Shown one piece after another: positions 1 through 7,679 of a stretch of 64,000 bases of DNA; the stretch's first letter is position 1; each line of letters begins with the position of its first letter. The notes beneath the pieces are model-generated. The model was not told the DNA's origin, searched no databases, and worked only from the letters and a program-made list of their open reading frames with translations. The position numbers and the translations under genes are program-made. The stretch comes from Geomonas limicola (lineage in GTDB: Bacteria > Desulfobacterota > Desulfuromonadia > Geobacterales > Geobacteraceae): positions 682,001-746,000 of the forward strand of contig NZ_BLXZ01000001.1 of NCBI RefSeq assembly GCF_014193675.1, written 5' to 3'.

Positions 1-56
1 TGCTCGGTATCAAGGAAAAGCGGGTCTTTCTCTTCCAACATTTCTTCGTTTTCCAT
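1..56 (-). CDS. N-terminal fragment of a gene leaving the window (possibly rpoS)
   Basis: An ATG at 54-56 on the minus strand opens a reading frame (MENEEMLEEKDPLFLDTE) that stays open to the window edge. A GGAG ribosome binding site lies just upstream. It sits 54 nt downstream of pcm on the same strand, so it is probably the third gene of a surE-pcm operon. In many proteobacteria, Geobacter included, surE and pcm are followed by nlpD and/or rpoS. The acidic N-terminus without a signal peptide fits a cytoplasmic protein such as a sigma factor better than NlpD. Eighteen residues are too few to identify it, so the rpoS suggestion rests on gene order alone. Confidence 0.5.
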   Translation of the reverse strand, partial: MENEEMLEEKDPLFLDTE

Positions 57-110
57 GCAAGACTCCTATCTTCACAACAAGCGGGTTCAGTGGTGGTCAG
101 GTGCCGCCGG

Positions 111-758
111 TCAGGCCTCGTCGCTCCAGCCGTGCCTGCCGATCAGCTTCACGAAACGGCAATCCTCGGACTCCTGCCGGGTTACCTTCCCCTCCAGGTC
201 CTTGACGACCAGGGTGAGGGTCTGATCCTGGCGGTCGCCCACCGGGATCACCAGCCGCCCGCCGGGGGCCAACTGGTCTATCAGGCACTGCGGAACCTGG
301 GGCGATCCCGCGGTGACCAAAATCGCGTCGAAGGGGCCTTCTTCGGGCCACCCTTCGGTACCGTCACCGATCTTCAGGTTGACGTTCAAAAGCCTCAAGC
401 TGTCGAGCGCGCGGCGCGCCTTCAACGCCAGGGGACGGATCCTCTCCACCGTGCAGACCTTGTCGGCCAGGGTGGCGAGCACCGCGGCCTGGTAACCGGA
501 GCCGGTGCCAAGTTCCAACACCCGCTCGCGGCCGGTGAGCTTCAGCATCTCGGTCATCTTCGCCACCGTGTAGGGCTGGGAGATGGTCTGTTTCTCGCCG
601 ATGGGGAGCGAGCTGTCGCTGTAGGCCTGGGCGGACATCGCCTCTTCTACGAAGATGTGCCGCGGTATCGACTGCATGGCGCCCAAAACGCGCTGGTCCG
701 TGATGCCGCGCTTCACCAACTCGGCGACCATTCTCTTGCGTGAAACTTCAAAATTCAA
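111..758 (-). CDS. pcm: Protein-L-isoaspartate O-methyltransferase
   Basis: A 215-residue cytoplasmic SAM-dependent methyltransferase that initiates repair of isoaspartyl residues in aged proteins. The N-terminal 'RGI-D-RVL-AM--IPRH-FV' block (residues 17-37) is typical of the family. SAM motif I reads [14 protein letters not shown] (about 81-94), followed by CTVERI. Length matches the family (about 210-220). The start used is TTG at 758, preceded by a GGGGGCG ribosome binding site; an ATG nine codons downstream (731) is an alternative. It lies 64 nt downstream of surE, the usual pairing for stationary-phase survival genes, and is probably co-transcribed with it and with the gene at the left edge. 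Confidence 0.95.
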   Translation of the reverse strand: MNFEVSRKRMVAELVKRGITDQRVLGAMQSIPRHIFVEEAMSAQAYSDSSLPIGEKQTISQPYTVAKMTEMLKLTGRERVLELGTGSGYQAAVLATLADKVCTVERIRPLALKARRALDSLRLLNVNLKIGDGTEGWPEEGPFDAILVTAGSPQVPQCLIDQLAPGGRLVIPVGDRQDQTLTLVVKDLEGKVTRQESEDCRFVKLIGRHGWSDEA

Positions 759-822
759 TTACCGCCCCCTCGATTCCATTAGAAGGGCGGAATATAGCAA
801 AACAAGGGCCAAAAGTCCAGCT

Positions 823-1569
823 TCAGCGCACTTCCCACGCCTTCAGTGCCTCGATGGAGGCGTAGTTGGTGAGGTCGATGTGCAGCGGCGTGATGGAGAC
901 GTGGCCGCGGCTGATGGCGTGGTAGTCGCTGCCGGGGATGTCCTCAAAGCTAAGATCCACGGTGCCGATCCAGTAGTAGCTGCGCCCGCGCGGGTCCACC
1001 TTGTCGACGATGGTCCCCTTGTAGCTCCTTTTCCCCTGATGGGTGACGAGCGGCACCTTCAGAAGTTCTGCCGGCAGGTCGGGGACGTTCACGTTCAAGA
1101 AGGTGTCCGGCGGCAGCCCTTTGGAAAGGACGTGCTCGGCGATGCGCGCGGCGCAGCCGGCTGCCGCCTGGTAGTTGGTCCCGGCCTCGCGGGTTACCAG
1201 CGACACGGCGATGGCGGGGATCCCCATGAGTGTCGCCTCGAAGGCGGCGGCCACGGTTCCCGAGTAGGTGACGTCGTCACCCACGTTCGCGCCACGGTTG
1301 ATCCCCGAAACCACCAGGTCCGGGCGGAAACTCAGGAGGCTGTGGATCCCCAGGTTGACGCAGTCGGTGGGTGTGCCGTCCACCGAGTAGATGTTGTCCG
1401 CGATGCGTGCGGCGCGCAGCGGATGGTGCAGCGTGAGCGCGTGCCCCACCGCGCTGCGCTCCCTGTCCGGTGCCACCACGACCACTTCGGCAATTTCGGC
1501 CATGCGTTCGGCCAGAGCGGTAAGTCCCGGAGCGTGGACCCCGTCGTCGTTGGTAAGGAGAACCTTCAC
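823..1569 (-). CDS. surE: 5'/3'-nucleotidase SurE
   Basis: A 248-residue metal-dependent phosphatase that dephosphorylates nucleoside 5'- and 3'-monophosphates. The N-terminal metal site MKVLLTNDDGVHAPG has the paired Asp residues, and the SGINRGANVGDDVTYSGTVAAA block carries the Ser/Asn metal ligands of the family. Length is normal. The start is GTG at 1569, with GAGGTG about 6 nt upstream. It is the first gene of the surE-pcm operon, and AT-rich sequence around 1710-1770 is the likely promoter area. Confidence 0.96.
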   Translation of the reverse strand: MKVLLTNDDGVHAPGLTALAERMAEIAEVVVVAPDRERSAVGHALTLHHPLRAARIADNIYSVDGTPTDCVNLGIHSLLSFRPDLVVSGINRGANVGDDVTYSGTVAAAFEATLMGIPAIAVSLVTREAGTNYQAAAGCAARIAEHVLSKGLPPDTFLNVNVPDLPAELLKVPLVTHQGKRSYKGTIVDKVDPRGRSYYWIGTVDLSFEDIPGSDYHAISRGHVSITPLHIDLTNYASIEALKAWEVR

Positions 1570-1912
1570 GACACACCTCGTTACCTGCCGAGCACGGCTT
1601 AAACGAGAAAGCGGCCCAGCGAAACGGCAGGCGGCGCCTCACCCGTTAAGGCGCTGCCGACAGCTCGATCGGACCGTTTTCCCATGAGACACCTTTCGGC
1701 TCGAGCAGGGGTTACTTTAACATAATTTAATTTTGTGCGGCATTTATTAACATTAGAGTTGCCGGTGCTGCAACGCCCAAGGACGTAAGGGACGAAAGGT
1801 CACCAAGGACCAAAGGATGCACTGCCCGGAAGCAACTGAGGGTGCGGTGGCGGTGGCGAGTGCAGGATAACTGCTCCCCAGTCCCCAGTCCCCAGTCCCC
1901 AGTCCCCAGTCC
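1570..1912. other. Intergenic region between surE and the SemiSWEET gene
   Basis: No convincing gene. From the surE side it holds a GC-rich inverted repeat near 1625-1665, an AT-rich stretch (1710-1755) that probably contains the surE promoter, and a heptamer tandem array (listed separately). A 29-codon reading frame on the minus strand near 1680 has no support beyond its start codon. Confidence 0.6.
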
Positions 1913-1917
1913 CTAGT
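1876..1917. repeat. Heptamer tandem array (CCCCAGT)
   Basis: Five exact copies of CCCCAGT (1876-1910) are followed by one variant copy, CCCTAGT. The array ends just beyond the 3' end of the SemiSWEET gene. A second array of the same heptamer lies at 35814-35848, also just downstream of a small membrane-protein gene on the minus strand. Confidence 0.9.
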
Positions 1918-2185
1918 CCCTGCCTTTCCTCGCGTAGTGCACTTTCATCGCAATCAAGAAGCTGTAGCAGGCGATGGAGAAGGTGTTCGCCAGAATCAAC
2001 GGACGGTCGCCGATCTGCCAGCCGTAGATGAGCCACAAGAGCATACCGAAGTTGAGCATGACGAGCTGCCACATGGAAAGGTCGCGGGCGTGCTTGGTCC
2101 GATAGGTCTTGATCACCTGCGGTATGGCAGCAGAACTGGTCAGAAAGCCGGCTACGAGCCCTATGTACGGGGTGAGCGGGGTCAT
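1913..2185 (-). CDS. SemiSWEET-type PQ-loop sugar transporter
   Basis: A 90-residue inner-membrane protein with three predicted helices (about residues 5-24, 38-57, 63-82), the size of bacterial SemiSWEETs, which act as dimers to move sugars across the membrane. The PQ signature appears as 'AAIPQVIKTYRTKHARDLS' (about 19-37), followed by an asparagine in 'LNFGMLLWLIYG'. Its ATG overlaps the trmJ stop codon in an ATGA arrangement, so the two are translationally coupled. The substrate cannot be read from the sequence. Confidence 0.88.
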   Translation of the reverse strand: MTPLTPYIGLVAGFLTSSAAIPQVIKTYRTKHARDLSMWQLVMLNFGMLLWLIYGWQIGDRPLILANTFSIACYSFLIAMKVHYARKGRD

Positions 2186-2937
2186 GCGCCCTTCTTCCCT
2201 TTGAACTCGGCACAGGCCCAGTCGATCTGGCTCAGCATGCCGCGCAAGGAGGCTACTTCGCGCTCATCCAACTCGGCTCTCGCGTAGATGCGGCGCATGG
2301 TGCGCATCATGTGCTCGGGATTTTGCGGGTTGAGATAGCCGATGCGCAAAAGGGTCTTCTCCATGTGGGTGTAGAGCGGCTCAAGCGACGCGGTCCCGGC
2401 GATCTCGCGCACGGGCTTGTCCTCGGCATCGGCGACGGGAGCGGCCTCTTTGGCACCTTTGAGGAACTCGTAGCAGAAGATGAGCACGGCCTGGGAGAGG
2501 TTCAGGGAACCGTACTCGTCGGCGGTGGGGATGGTGGACTGCCAGCGGCAAACGGCGACTTCGTCGGTGGTAAGCCCGCTATCCTCGCGGCCGAAGACCA
2601 GGCCGAGACGACTGTGCGGGGGACAGGCGTCGAAGCGGGTGACCACCTCGTCCGGGGTCCAGATTTCGTTGCGGTACTTGCCGTGGCGGCGGGTGGTTGC
2701 AACGCTGAACTCGCAGTCGGCGAGGGCATCTTCAAGAGAGGTGTAGATCTTGGCCTGTTCGAGGAGGTCCTTGGCGGAGACTGCGAACTTGAGGGCTTCA
2801 GGGTGATCGACCTGGCAGGGATTTACCAGCCGGAGGTCGTAAAGGCCCATGTTCTTCATGGCCCGGCAGACCATGCCGATGTTGCCGGGGCTTTGAGTAC
2901 CAACGAGGACGACGGAGATTCTTTCTTTGAGATCCAT
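2182..2937 (-). CDS. trmJ: tRNA/rRNA 2'-O-methyltransferase, TrmJ family
   Basis: A 251-residue SPOUT-class methyltransferase. The N-terminal block 'VVLVGTQSPGNIGMVCRAMKNMG' (residues 8-30) and the C-terminal SAM-knot signature 'LGLVFGREDSGLTTDE' and 'SLNLSQAVLIFCYE' are those of TrmJ, which 2'-O-methylates position 32 of tRNAs. The roughly 80-residue C-terminal extension after the knot is also TrmJ-like. It starts at ATG 2937 and is followed without a gap by the SemiSWEET gene. The exact RNA target is inferred from family membership. Confidence 0.85.
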   Translation of the reverse strand: MDLKERISVVLVGTQSPGNIGMVCRAMKNMGLYDLRLVNPCQVDHPEALKFAVSAKDLLEQAKIYTSLEDALADCEFSVATTRRHGKYRNEIWTPDEVVTRFDACPPHSRLGLVFGREDSGLTTDEVAVCRWQSTIPTADEYGSLNLSQAVLIFCYEFLKGAKEAAPVADAEDKPVREIAGTASLEPLYTHMEKTLLRIGYLNPQNPEHMMRTMRRIYARAELDEREVASLRGMLSQIDWACAEFKGKKGA

Positions 2938-2966
2938 GCAGCTTCCTTAGCTTCAAAAAATAAAAA

Positions 2967-3147
2967 CAACGTCAAAGGCGGTGGGACGCGGATGACGCGG
3001 ATTGCTGGCCCAGCGGGTTTCCGCGGATCAGGCTACACGATTTCAGGCTTGTTGCCTTGGCCTTTACCCCAAGAGGTTAGGTTTATCCGCCCAGTCCGCG
3101 CAGTTTTCAGATGTGATCCGCGTGCTACGACTTATGCCTTTGACGTT
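2967..3147. repeat. Palindromic intergenic element, copy 1
   Basis: The element begins with AACGTCAAAGGC and ends with GCCTTTGACGTT, giving exact 12-bp inverted termini. Inside these, GACGCGGAT is mirrored by ATCCGCGTGC. The core 'GGCCCAGCGGGTTTCCGCGG' and the 'TTATCCGCCCAGT' block recur in copy 2. No reading frame is evident. Its small size and inverted ends suggest a non-autonomous mobile or REP-like element. Confidence 0.8.
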
Positions 3148-3239
3148 CGTGCCAGTGGTTAACCCATCCCCACCCCTACCCTCCCCTTGAAAGGGAGGGA
3201 GGAGTCTTTGGGAGTGGGAGATTGCGTTATCAGGAAATA

Positions 3240-3436
3240 CAACGTCAAAGGCGGTCGGACGCGGATGACGCGGATTGTTCTTTATGTCATAGCCTTGGGC
3301 GCAGGCCCAGCGGGTTTCCGCGGATCAGGCTACACGATTCCAGGCTTGTTGCCTTTACCCAACGAGGTTAGGGTTTATCCGCCCAGTTCGCGCAGTTTTC
3401 AGTCGTGATCCGCGTGCTACGACGTATGCCTTTGAC
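3240..3436. repeat. Palindromic intergenic element, copy 2
   Basis: A second copy of the element at 2967, in the same orientation. It starts CAACGTCAAAGGCGG and carries a short extra block (TTCTTTATGTCATAGCCTTGG) before the shared core. Its right terminus (GCCTTTGAC) abuts the dedA stop codon at 3437, so dedA's 3' end sits directly against the repeat. Confidence 0.8.
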
Positions 3437-4084
3437 TCAATCGATATCGTCTTCGTTCTCGACGTTCTCTTTCTCGGCCTGCCAGGCACGCATACGCTTC
3501 AGCCGGGCACGCGCGCGGCGGCGACGCCAGCGGTGGGCGAAGAAGTGGCTCAACCACATGCACCCGGTGAGCCCCGCCAACACCAGCAACAGGAACGGCT
3601 CGTACTTCTCGAGGTCGTCGAAAAAGAGCTCGGCCCCCTTGCCGAACAGGTACCCCGCCAGGGAGAAGATGATCGCCCAGGAGAACGCGCTCAACAGGTT
3701 CAACACCAGAAAGCGCCGCGCGGAGAGGTTGGTCATCCCCAGGATGATGGGGAGCAGGATCCGAAAACCGTAGGTGTAACGGGAAATGAAGGCGACAAAG
3801 GAGCCGTAACGCTCGATGAGCTTCAACCCCTTGCGGAACTTGCGCGCGAACCTCGTGAAGAACCGCAACAGGGCGGGGCCCTTGAGACGCCCCATGTGAA
3901 AGTAGAACTGGTCACCCAGGAAGGAGCCGGCAAAGGCCGACAGGATGACACCGTAGATGCTGAGATACCCCTGGAAGGCCAGGAAACCGGCGAAGATGAG
4001 GATCGCCTCCCCTTCCAGAAAGGTCCCGACAAAGAGGACCCAGTAACCATGAACCTGCAGATATTCCCTGAGAAACTGCTGCAC
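3437..4084 (-). CDS. DedA-family membrane protein
   Basis: A 215-residue integral inner-membrane protein of the DedA/SNARE-associated (VTT) family, linked to lipid-carrier flipping and membrane homeostasis. The family motifs are 'FLEGEAILIFAGFLAFQGYL', 'GSFLGDQFYFHMGRLKG', 'F-RYTYGFRILLPIILGMTNLSARRF' and 'NLLSAFSWA'. A charged C-terminal tail follows the last helix, with a basic RRRRAR stretch and then an acidic end. The start is GTG at 4084 with GGAG 7 nt upstream. It is a single-gene unit; the stop abuts a palindromic repeat. Confidence 0.93.
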   Translation of the reverse strand: MQQFLREYLQVHGYWVLFVGTFLEGEAILIFAGFLAFQGYLSIYGVILSAFAGSFLGDQFYFHMGRLKGPALLRFFTRFARKFRKGLKLIERYGSFVAFISRYTYGFRILLPIILGMTNLSARRFLVLNLLSAFSWAIIFSLAGYLFGKGAELFFDDLEKYEPFLLLVLAGLTGCMWLSHFFAHRWRRRRARARLKRMRAWQAEKENVENEDDID

Positions 4085-4244
4085 TGGAAACTCCGAGAAG
4101 AGACAGGTTAAGGTTTAGGTTGAGGAAAAACTCTCAGTTTCCAAGGATTCAGAGTATACCAAATCGGGAAACCGGTCTAGTAAGCCGGTACTACTGAACC
4201 AGTCGCGCCGCAATGAGGCAAAGGACGCAAAAAACGCGAGGGAC

Positions 4245-5093
4245 TTACTTCCGGTAGACCGGCAGGCTGCCGCGCACCTCTACCATGGGGGCGTCCTCGA
4301 GGAGTTCGGCGCTGCCGGGATCGTCCTCGTACTCCTCTTCGCCTACTGCCCAATCGTAGAAGCGCTGGGAATCGAGCAGCACGGGCTTCTCAGGGGCACC
4401 GTACACCCGGTTCTGCATCTCCTCGTCGTAGAGGCCGACACAACCGTGGGAGGCGGGCTTGCCGGGGAGGTCGCGGGCGTGGATCCAGTAGGCCACGTCG
4501 TCCTCACCCACGTGGAAACGCATGGCGTTGTCCATCGGGTACTGGTCGCTTTGGTCCTCAGTCTTGTACAGGGAGGAGGAGTGGGTCTGGTCGCGGGCAT
4601 CGATCTGGAAGAGTCCGGTCGGGGTCTCGTGCCCGGCCGCTCCGGTTGCCGCCGGGGCGGAGATCTTCAGCTTGCCGTACTCGTAGCCGGCGATCCACTG
4701 CTCGGTGAGGTCGATGAGGATGTACTTCTCGTGGCGCTTGGCGGGCTCGTACTCAGCCGGCAGCGGACAGTAGCTGCGGCAGGCCGCCATGTCGACCGGC
4801 ACCTTGATGGTCATGCCGGGATAGACGTGACGCCGGTCGATCCGGTTGAAACGCGCCACGTAGATCCAGTCCTTGCCAAAGAGGGACTCGAGGGTTTCCT
4901 CGGGCCGGATGAAGTGCGCCTTCCAGGCGATGGTGGCGTGACTGGGATACTCGATGCGGGTGAGATCTTCGTGGGCCGGGTCCTTCGGGTTGGGACCGGC
5001 CACCGAGGTGGTCTTGGGTTCGTAGACCACGATGAGGCCGAATAAAACGATAACCACCAGGTGGGGCAACTTGCGTACTACCTTTGCTAACAT
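4245..5093 (-). CDS. L,D-transpeptidase (YkuD) with LysM-like region
   Basis: A 282-residue envelope protein. An N-terminal hydrophobic segment (about residues 9-24) acts as signal or anchor. A LysM-like peptidoglycan-binding region follows (about 60-100, 'RPEETLESLFGKDWIYVARFNRID...YPGMTIKVP'). The YkuD catalytic domain occupies about 123-245, with the active-site block SHGCVGLY carrying the nucleophilic Cys and the preceding His. Such enzymes form 3-3 peptidoglycan cross-links or attach lipoproteins to the wall. A possible promoter (TTGACC-N16-TTAATT, minus strand) lies between it and meaB. No partner gene is adjacent. Confidence 0.9.
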   Translation of the reverse strand: MLAKVVRKLPHLVVIVLFGLIVVYEPKTTSVAGPNPKDPAHEDLTRIEYPSHATIAWKAHFIRPEETLESLFGKDWIYVARFNRIDRRHVYPGMTIKVPVDMAACRSYCPLPAEYEPAKRHEKYILIDLTEQWIAGYEYGKLKISAPAATGAAGHETPTGLFQIDARDQTHSSSLYKTEDQSDQYPMDNAMRFHVGEDDVAYWIHARDLPGKPASHGCVGLYDEEMQNRVYGAPEKPVLLDSQRFYDWAVGEEEYEDDPGSAELLEDAPMVEVRGSLPVYRK

Positions 5094-5175
5094 CTTGGGG
5101 CACTCCCTGTCTTCAAACAGCTAATGGGGCCCTGGGCCCCATCGACCCCCTAATTAACATTATTAGTTCGGGGGG

Positions 5176-6120
5176 TCAAGAAAAAGCATGTGCCGCCAGC
5201 ACTTGCTCCACCGCGCTGTAGGGGTCGGTGCTCCGCTCGCGCAACCCCTTGAGGATCTCCTGGTAGCGGCCGTTGTCCCGGATCGCCCCGAAAACCGTGT
5301 CGAAAAGTTCGTCGCGCAGGGTGTCGGCGAAGAGCTTCGCGTTTCTCTCCTCGATGAGGCGCTGCAGGTGCCCGGAGGTTTTCAGGTAGGCACGGTGCGC
5401 CTCAAACTCCTCGACGAGTTCCTCGATGCCGACACCGCGTGCCCCTTCGGTCCTCACCACGTGGGGCAGCCAGGCCCCCGGCTCGGGGTGCTTCATCTCG
5501 AGCATGGTAGTGAGTTCGCGCGCGGTGCGCTCGGCCCCCTCCCGGTCCGCCTTGTTGACCACGAAGACGTCGCCGATCTCGAGGATCCCCGCCTTGATCG
5601 CCTGGATGTCGTCGCCCAGTCCCGGAACCATGACCACGGCGGTGGTGTGCGCGGTGCTCACAATGTCGACCTCGTCCTGCCCTACCCCCACGGTCTCGAC
5701 AATGACGACGTCCATCCCCATGGCGTCCATCACGTTGACCACGTCCATGGTGGAGCGCGACATGCCGCCCAGGGCGCCACGAGTGGCGAGGCTGCGGATG
5801 AAGACGCCGGGGTCTTCGGCGTGGCGGTTCATGCGAATCCTGTCCCCGAGGATGGCGCCGCCGGTGAAGGGGCTGGTGGGATCGATGGCGACCACGCCGA
5901 CCAGGAGGTCCTTTTTGCGGTAGGCCGCGACGATCTGGTCCACGAGGGTGGACTTGCCGGCGCCGGGAGGGCCGGTGAGTCCCAGGATGTAGGCGTTGCC
6001 GGTGTGCGGGTAGAGAGCCTTCAGCTCGGTTACCGCGCTCTTCATACGATCGTCGATGTCGCGCATCAGGCGCGCGGCGGCACGGATGTCGCCGTCCAGC
6101 ACGCGTTCGGCAAGTGTCAT
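5176..6120 (-). CDS. meaB: MeaB/ArgK-type G-protein chaperone of a B12-dependent mutase
   Basis: A 314-residue P-loop GTPase. Walker A is GLTGPPGAGKSTL (about residues 49-61). The 'VVAIDPTSPFTGGAILGDRIRM' switch region, 'IVETVGVGQDEVD' and 'VNKADREGA' (guanine specificity) are all diagnostic of the MeaB/MMAA/ArgK family. These proteins gate loading and repair of adenosylcobalamin in methylmalonyl-CoA-type mutases. The ATG overlaps the stop codon of the upstream crotonase (ATGA), so the two are coupled. It lies near the cobalamin adenosyltransferase and a B12-binding mutase subunit, which fits the role. Confidence 0.94.
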   Translation of the reverse strand: MTLAERVLDGDIRAAARLMRDIDDRMKSAVTELKALYPHTGNAYILGLTGPPGAGKSTLVDQIVAAYRKKDLLVGVVAIDPTSPFTGGAILGDRIRMNRHAEDPGVFIRSLATRGALGGMSRSTMDVVNVMDAMGMDVVIVETVGVGQDEVDIVSTAHTTAVVMVPGLGDDIQAIKAGILEIGDVFVVNKADREGAERTARELTTMLEMKHPEPGAWLPHVVRTEGARGVGIEELVEEFEAHRAYLKTSGHLQRLIEERNAKLFADTLRDELFDTVFGAIRDNGRYQEILKGLRERSTDPYSAVEQVLAAHAFS

Positions 6121-6857
6121 GCACAGCTCCCGGAAAAAGTGGTGTGGTTTAAGGTGGCCTGAAGGCCGCGCTCCAGGGCGCAGCCGTTTTTCAGGTCGAC
6201 CTCTTCGGCGCTGTTCACCAGGCGTTTCAGCGCGGCGAGCGCCGCCGCGGGTTTTTCGGCGATCCCCTCGGCGTAGGCCTGCACCTCGTCCCAGAAGCGC
6301 TCGGCGGGGACCACCCGGTTCAGGTACCCCATGGCGAGGCCGTCCTCGGCCCGGTAGGTCTGGGCGGTCATGAAGATCTCGAGGGCGCGGTTGCGGCCGA
6401 TGAGCCGGGGGAGTTTCTGAGTCCCGCAGAAGCCGGTGAGGATCCCCAGGCGTGCGCCGGGATGGGCGAAGTTGAGGGAATCGGAGGCGATGCGCAGGTC
6501 GCAGGCGAGCGAAAGGTCGCAGCCGCCCCCCATGGTGATGCCGTTTAAGGCGGCGATGACCGGCTTGTCACAGTCCTCCATCATCTCGAAGAGCGCCTGG
6601 CCGGCCTCGCCGAAGGCCAGGGCATCGGAGGGGGAGAACTCAAGCATCTCGGCGATGTTGGCGCCGACGGCAAAGGAGTCGCCGGGATATCCGGAGATGA
6701 CGATGACGGCGACCTCGGGGTGCTGGGCGAGATGCGCGAAGGCATGGCTCAACTCACCCAGGGTCTCGAGGGAGAGGGTGTTGAACCGGGAACCGGAGTC
6801 GAGCATGAGATAGCCGACACGGTTCCCGATGGTTATGGAGAGCTTGGTGTACACCAT
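6117..6857 (-). CDS. Enoyl-CoA hydratase/isomerase (crotonase)-family protein, atypical active site
   Basis: A 246-residue crotonase-fold protein with the oxyanion-hole sequence 'SFAVGANIAEM' and the block 'MGGGCDLSLACDLRIAS'. At the positions where enoyl-CoA hydratase carries its two catalytic glutamates, this protein has Asp (GGGCDL instead of GGGCEL) and Gly (HPGARLG instead of -PE--LG). Ordinary hydratase activity is therefore doubtful. Coupling to meaB recalls the E. coli sbm-argK-scpB operon, where a crotonase-fold enzyme decarboxylates methylmalonyl-CoA. That parallel is inference; the actual substrate is unknown. Confidence 0.82.
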   Translation of the reverse strand: MVYTKLSITIGNRVGYLMLDSGSRFNTLSLETLGELSHAFAHLAQHPEVAVIVISGYPGDSFAVGANIAEMLEFSPSDALAFGEAGQALFEMMEDCDKPVIAALNGITMGGGCDLSLACDLRIASDSLNFAHPGARLGILTGFCGTQKLPRLIGRNRALEIFMTAQTYRAEDGLAMGYLNRVVPAERFWDEVQAYAEGIAEKPAAALAALKRLVNSAEEVDLKNGCALERGLQATLNHTTFSGSCA

Positions 6858-6876
6858 TTTAGAAAACCTGTTTTTG

Positions 6877-7071
6877 CCACGGAGACACGAAGGGCACGGA
6901 GAAAAGCAAATCAGAAACTCTTAAACCGATCACCACGAAAAACCAAAGCTCGAACCACAGAGGCACACAGAGGAACGCAGAGGAAAGACAAAGACTTTCA
7001 AACTTCGTGTACATCCGCTAAATTCGCGTTGCAGTGAAGTTGCTTTTGTCGTTTCTCCGCGCTCTCCGTGG
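6877..7071. repeat. Intergenic element with inverted CCACGGAG termini, copy 1
   Basis: It starts CCACGGAGACACGAAGGGCA and ends with the inverted counterpart TTTCTCCGCGCTCTCCGTGG. Between them is a further block of the same 'CACAGAGGCACACAGAGG' character. It fills the gap between the crotonase and the mutase subunit. A shorter relative lies at 7555-7667. Repeats of this 'cacgga-gcac' type are common in intergenic DNA of diverse bacteria. Confidence 0.7.
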
Positions 7072-7082
7072 CTCAATCTGGT

Positions 7083-7487
7083 TTAGGCCCGGGGATGGAC
7101 GTTGGTGCGGACCCAGTCCACGATGACTTCGGTGGAGGTACCCGGGGTGAAGATCTCGGCGATGCCGGCTGCCTTGAGACCCGGGATGTCATCCTCGGGG
7201 ATCACGCCGCCTGCCATCAGCATGATGTCCTCGGCCCCCTTCTCCTTCAGGTTGCTGTAGACTGCCGGCAACAGGGTGTTGTGGGCGCCGGAAAGAATGG
7301 AGAGCGCGATGAGATCGACGTCTTCCTGGATCGATGCGGCAACAATCTGCTCCGGTGTCTGGTGCAGACCGGTGTAGATCACCTCGAAACCGGCGTCGCG
7401 AAAGGCACGGGCAATGATCTTCGCCCCCCGGTCATGACCGTCCAATCCAGGCTTCCCTACCAGCACACGCAGTCTTCTCTCAGCCAT
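7083..7487 (-). CDS. Stand-alone B12-binding (small) subunit of a methylmalonyl-CoA-type mutase
   Basis: A 134-residue protein consisting only of a cobalamin-binding Rossmann domain. The cobalt-ligand motif DxHxxG is present as GLDGHDRG (about residues 16-23), with 'SILSGAH' and 'GGVIPEDD' as the later conserved blocks. In two-subunit acyl-CoA mutases this domain is a separate chain that pairs with a TIM-barrel catalytic subunit. No catalytic subunit gene is present in the window. A strong AGGAGGG ribosome binding site precedes the ATG. Context (MeaB, cobalamin adenosyltransferase) supports an adenosylcobalamin mutase system. Confidence 0.9.
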   Translation of the reverse strand: MAERRLRVLVGKPGLDGHDRGAKIIARAFRDAGFEVIYTGLHQTPEQIVAASIQEDVDLIALSILSGAHNTLLPAVYSNLKEKGAEDIMLMAGGVIPEDDIPGLKAAGIAEIFTPGTSTEVIVDWVRTNVHPRA

Positions 7488-7554
7488 GGCACTCCCTCCT
7501 GTATCTATTGATGTGTCGTTGGAAAACCTAAAGGCGCAAAAACCTGTTAACTTG

Positions 7555-7667
7555 CCACGGAGGCACGGAGAGTACGGAGTTACCGACGAAAACCTTGAGA
7601 CCCAAAGCGAAAGAGATTTGCGCTTCCCTTTGCCGTCGACCTCTCCGTGTGCTTGGTGCCTCCGTGG
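7555..7667. repeat. Intergenic element with inverted CCACGGAGGCAC termini, copy 2
   Basis: The left end CCACGGAGGCACGGAGAGTA is mirrored by the right end CTTGGTGCCTCCGTGG, leaving a 113-bp element between the mutase subunit and cobO. It shares terminal sequence and general composition with 6877-7071. No reading frame is apparent. Confidence 0.7.
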
Positions 7668-7679
7668 CTACCGTGTCTT

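Larger units (their letters stand above)
2938..3436. other. Intergenic region carrying two palindromic repeat elements
   Basis: The space between dedA and trmJ is almost filled by two diverged copies of a 180-200 bp element (listed separately). They are separated by about 90 bp containing a CCCCTACCCTCCCCTTGAA motif of the common intergenic palindrome type. No gene is visible here. Confidence 0.75.

Noticed and set aside
1800..2213. 137-codon minus-strand frame including GLGTGDWG repeats
   Set aside because: The repeats are simply the translation of the CCCCAGT heptamer array. The frame overlaps the better supported SemiSWEET gene in another phase.
4205..4240. GCAATGAGGCAAAGGACGCAAAA as a GEMM remnant downstream of the L,D-transpeptidase gene
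   Set aside because: Only isolated words match; there is no paired stem architecture, and it lies 3' of the gene rather than in a leader.
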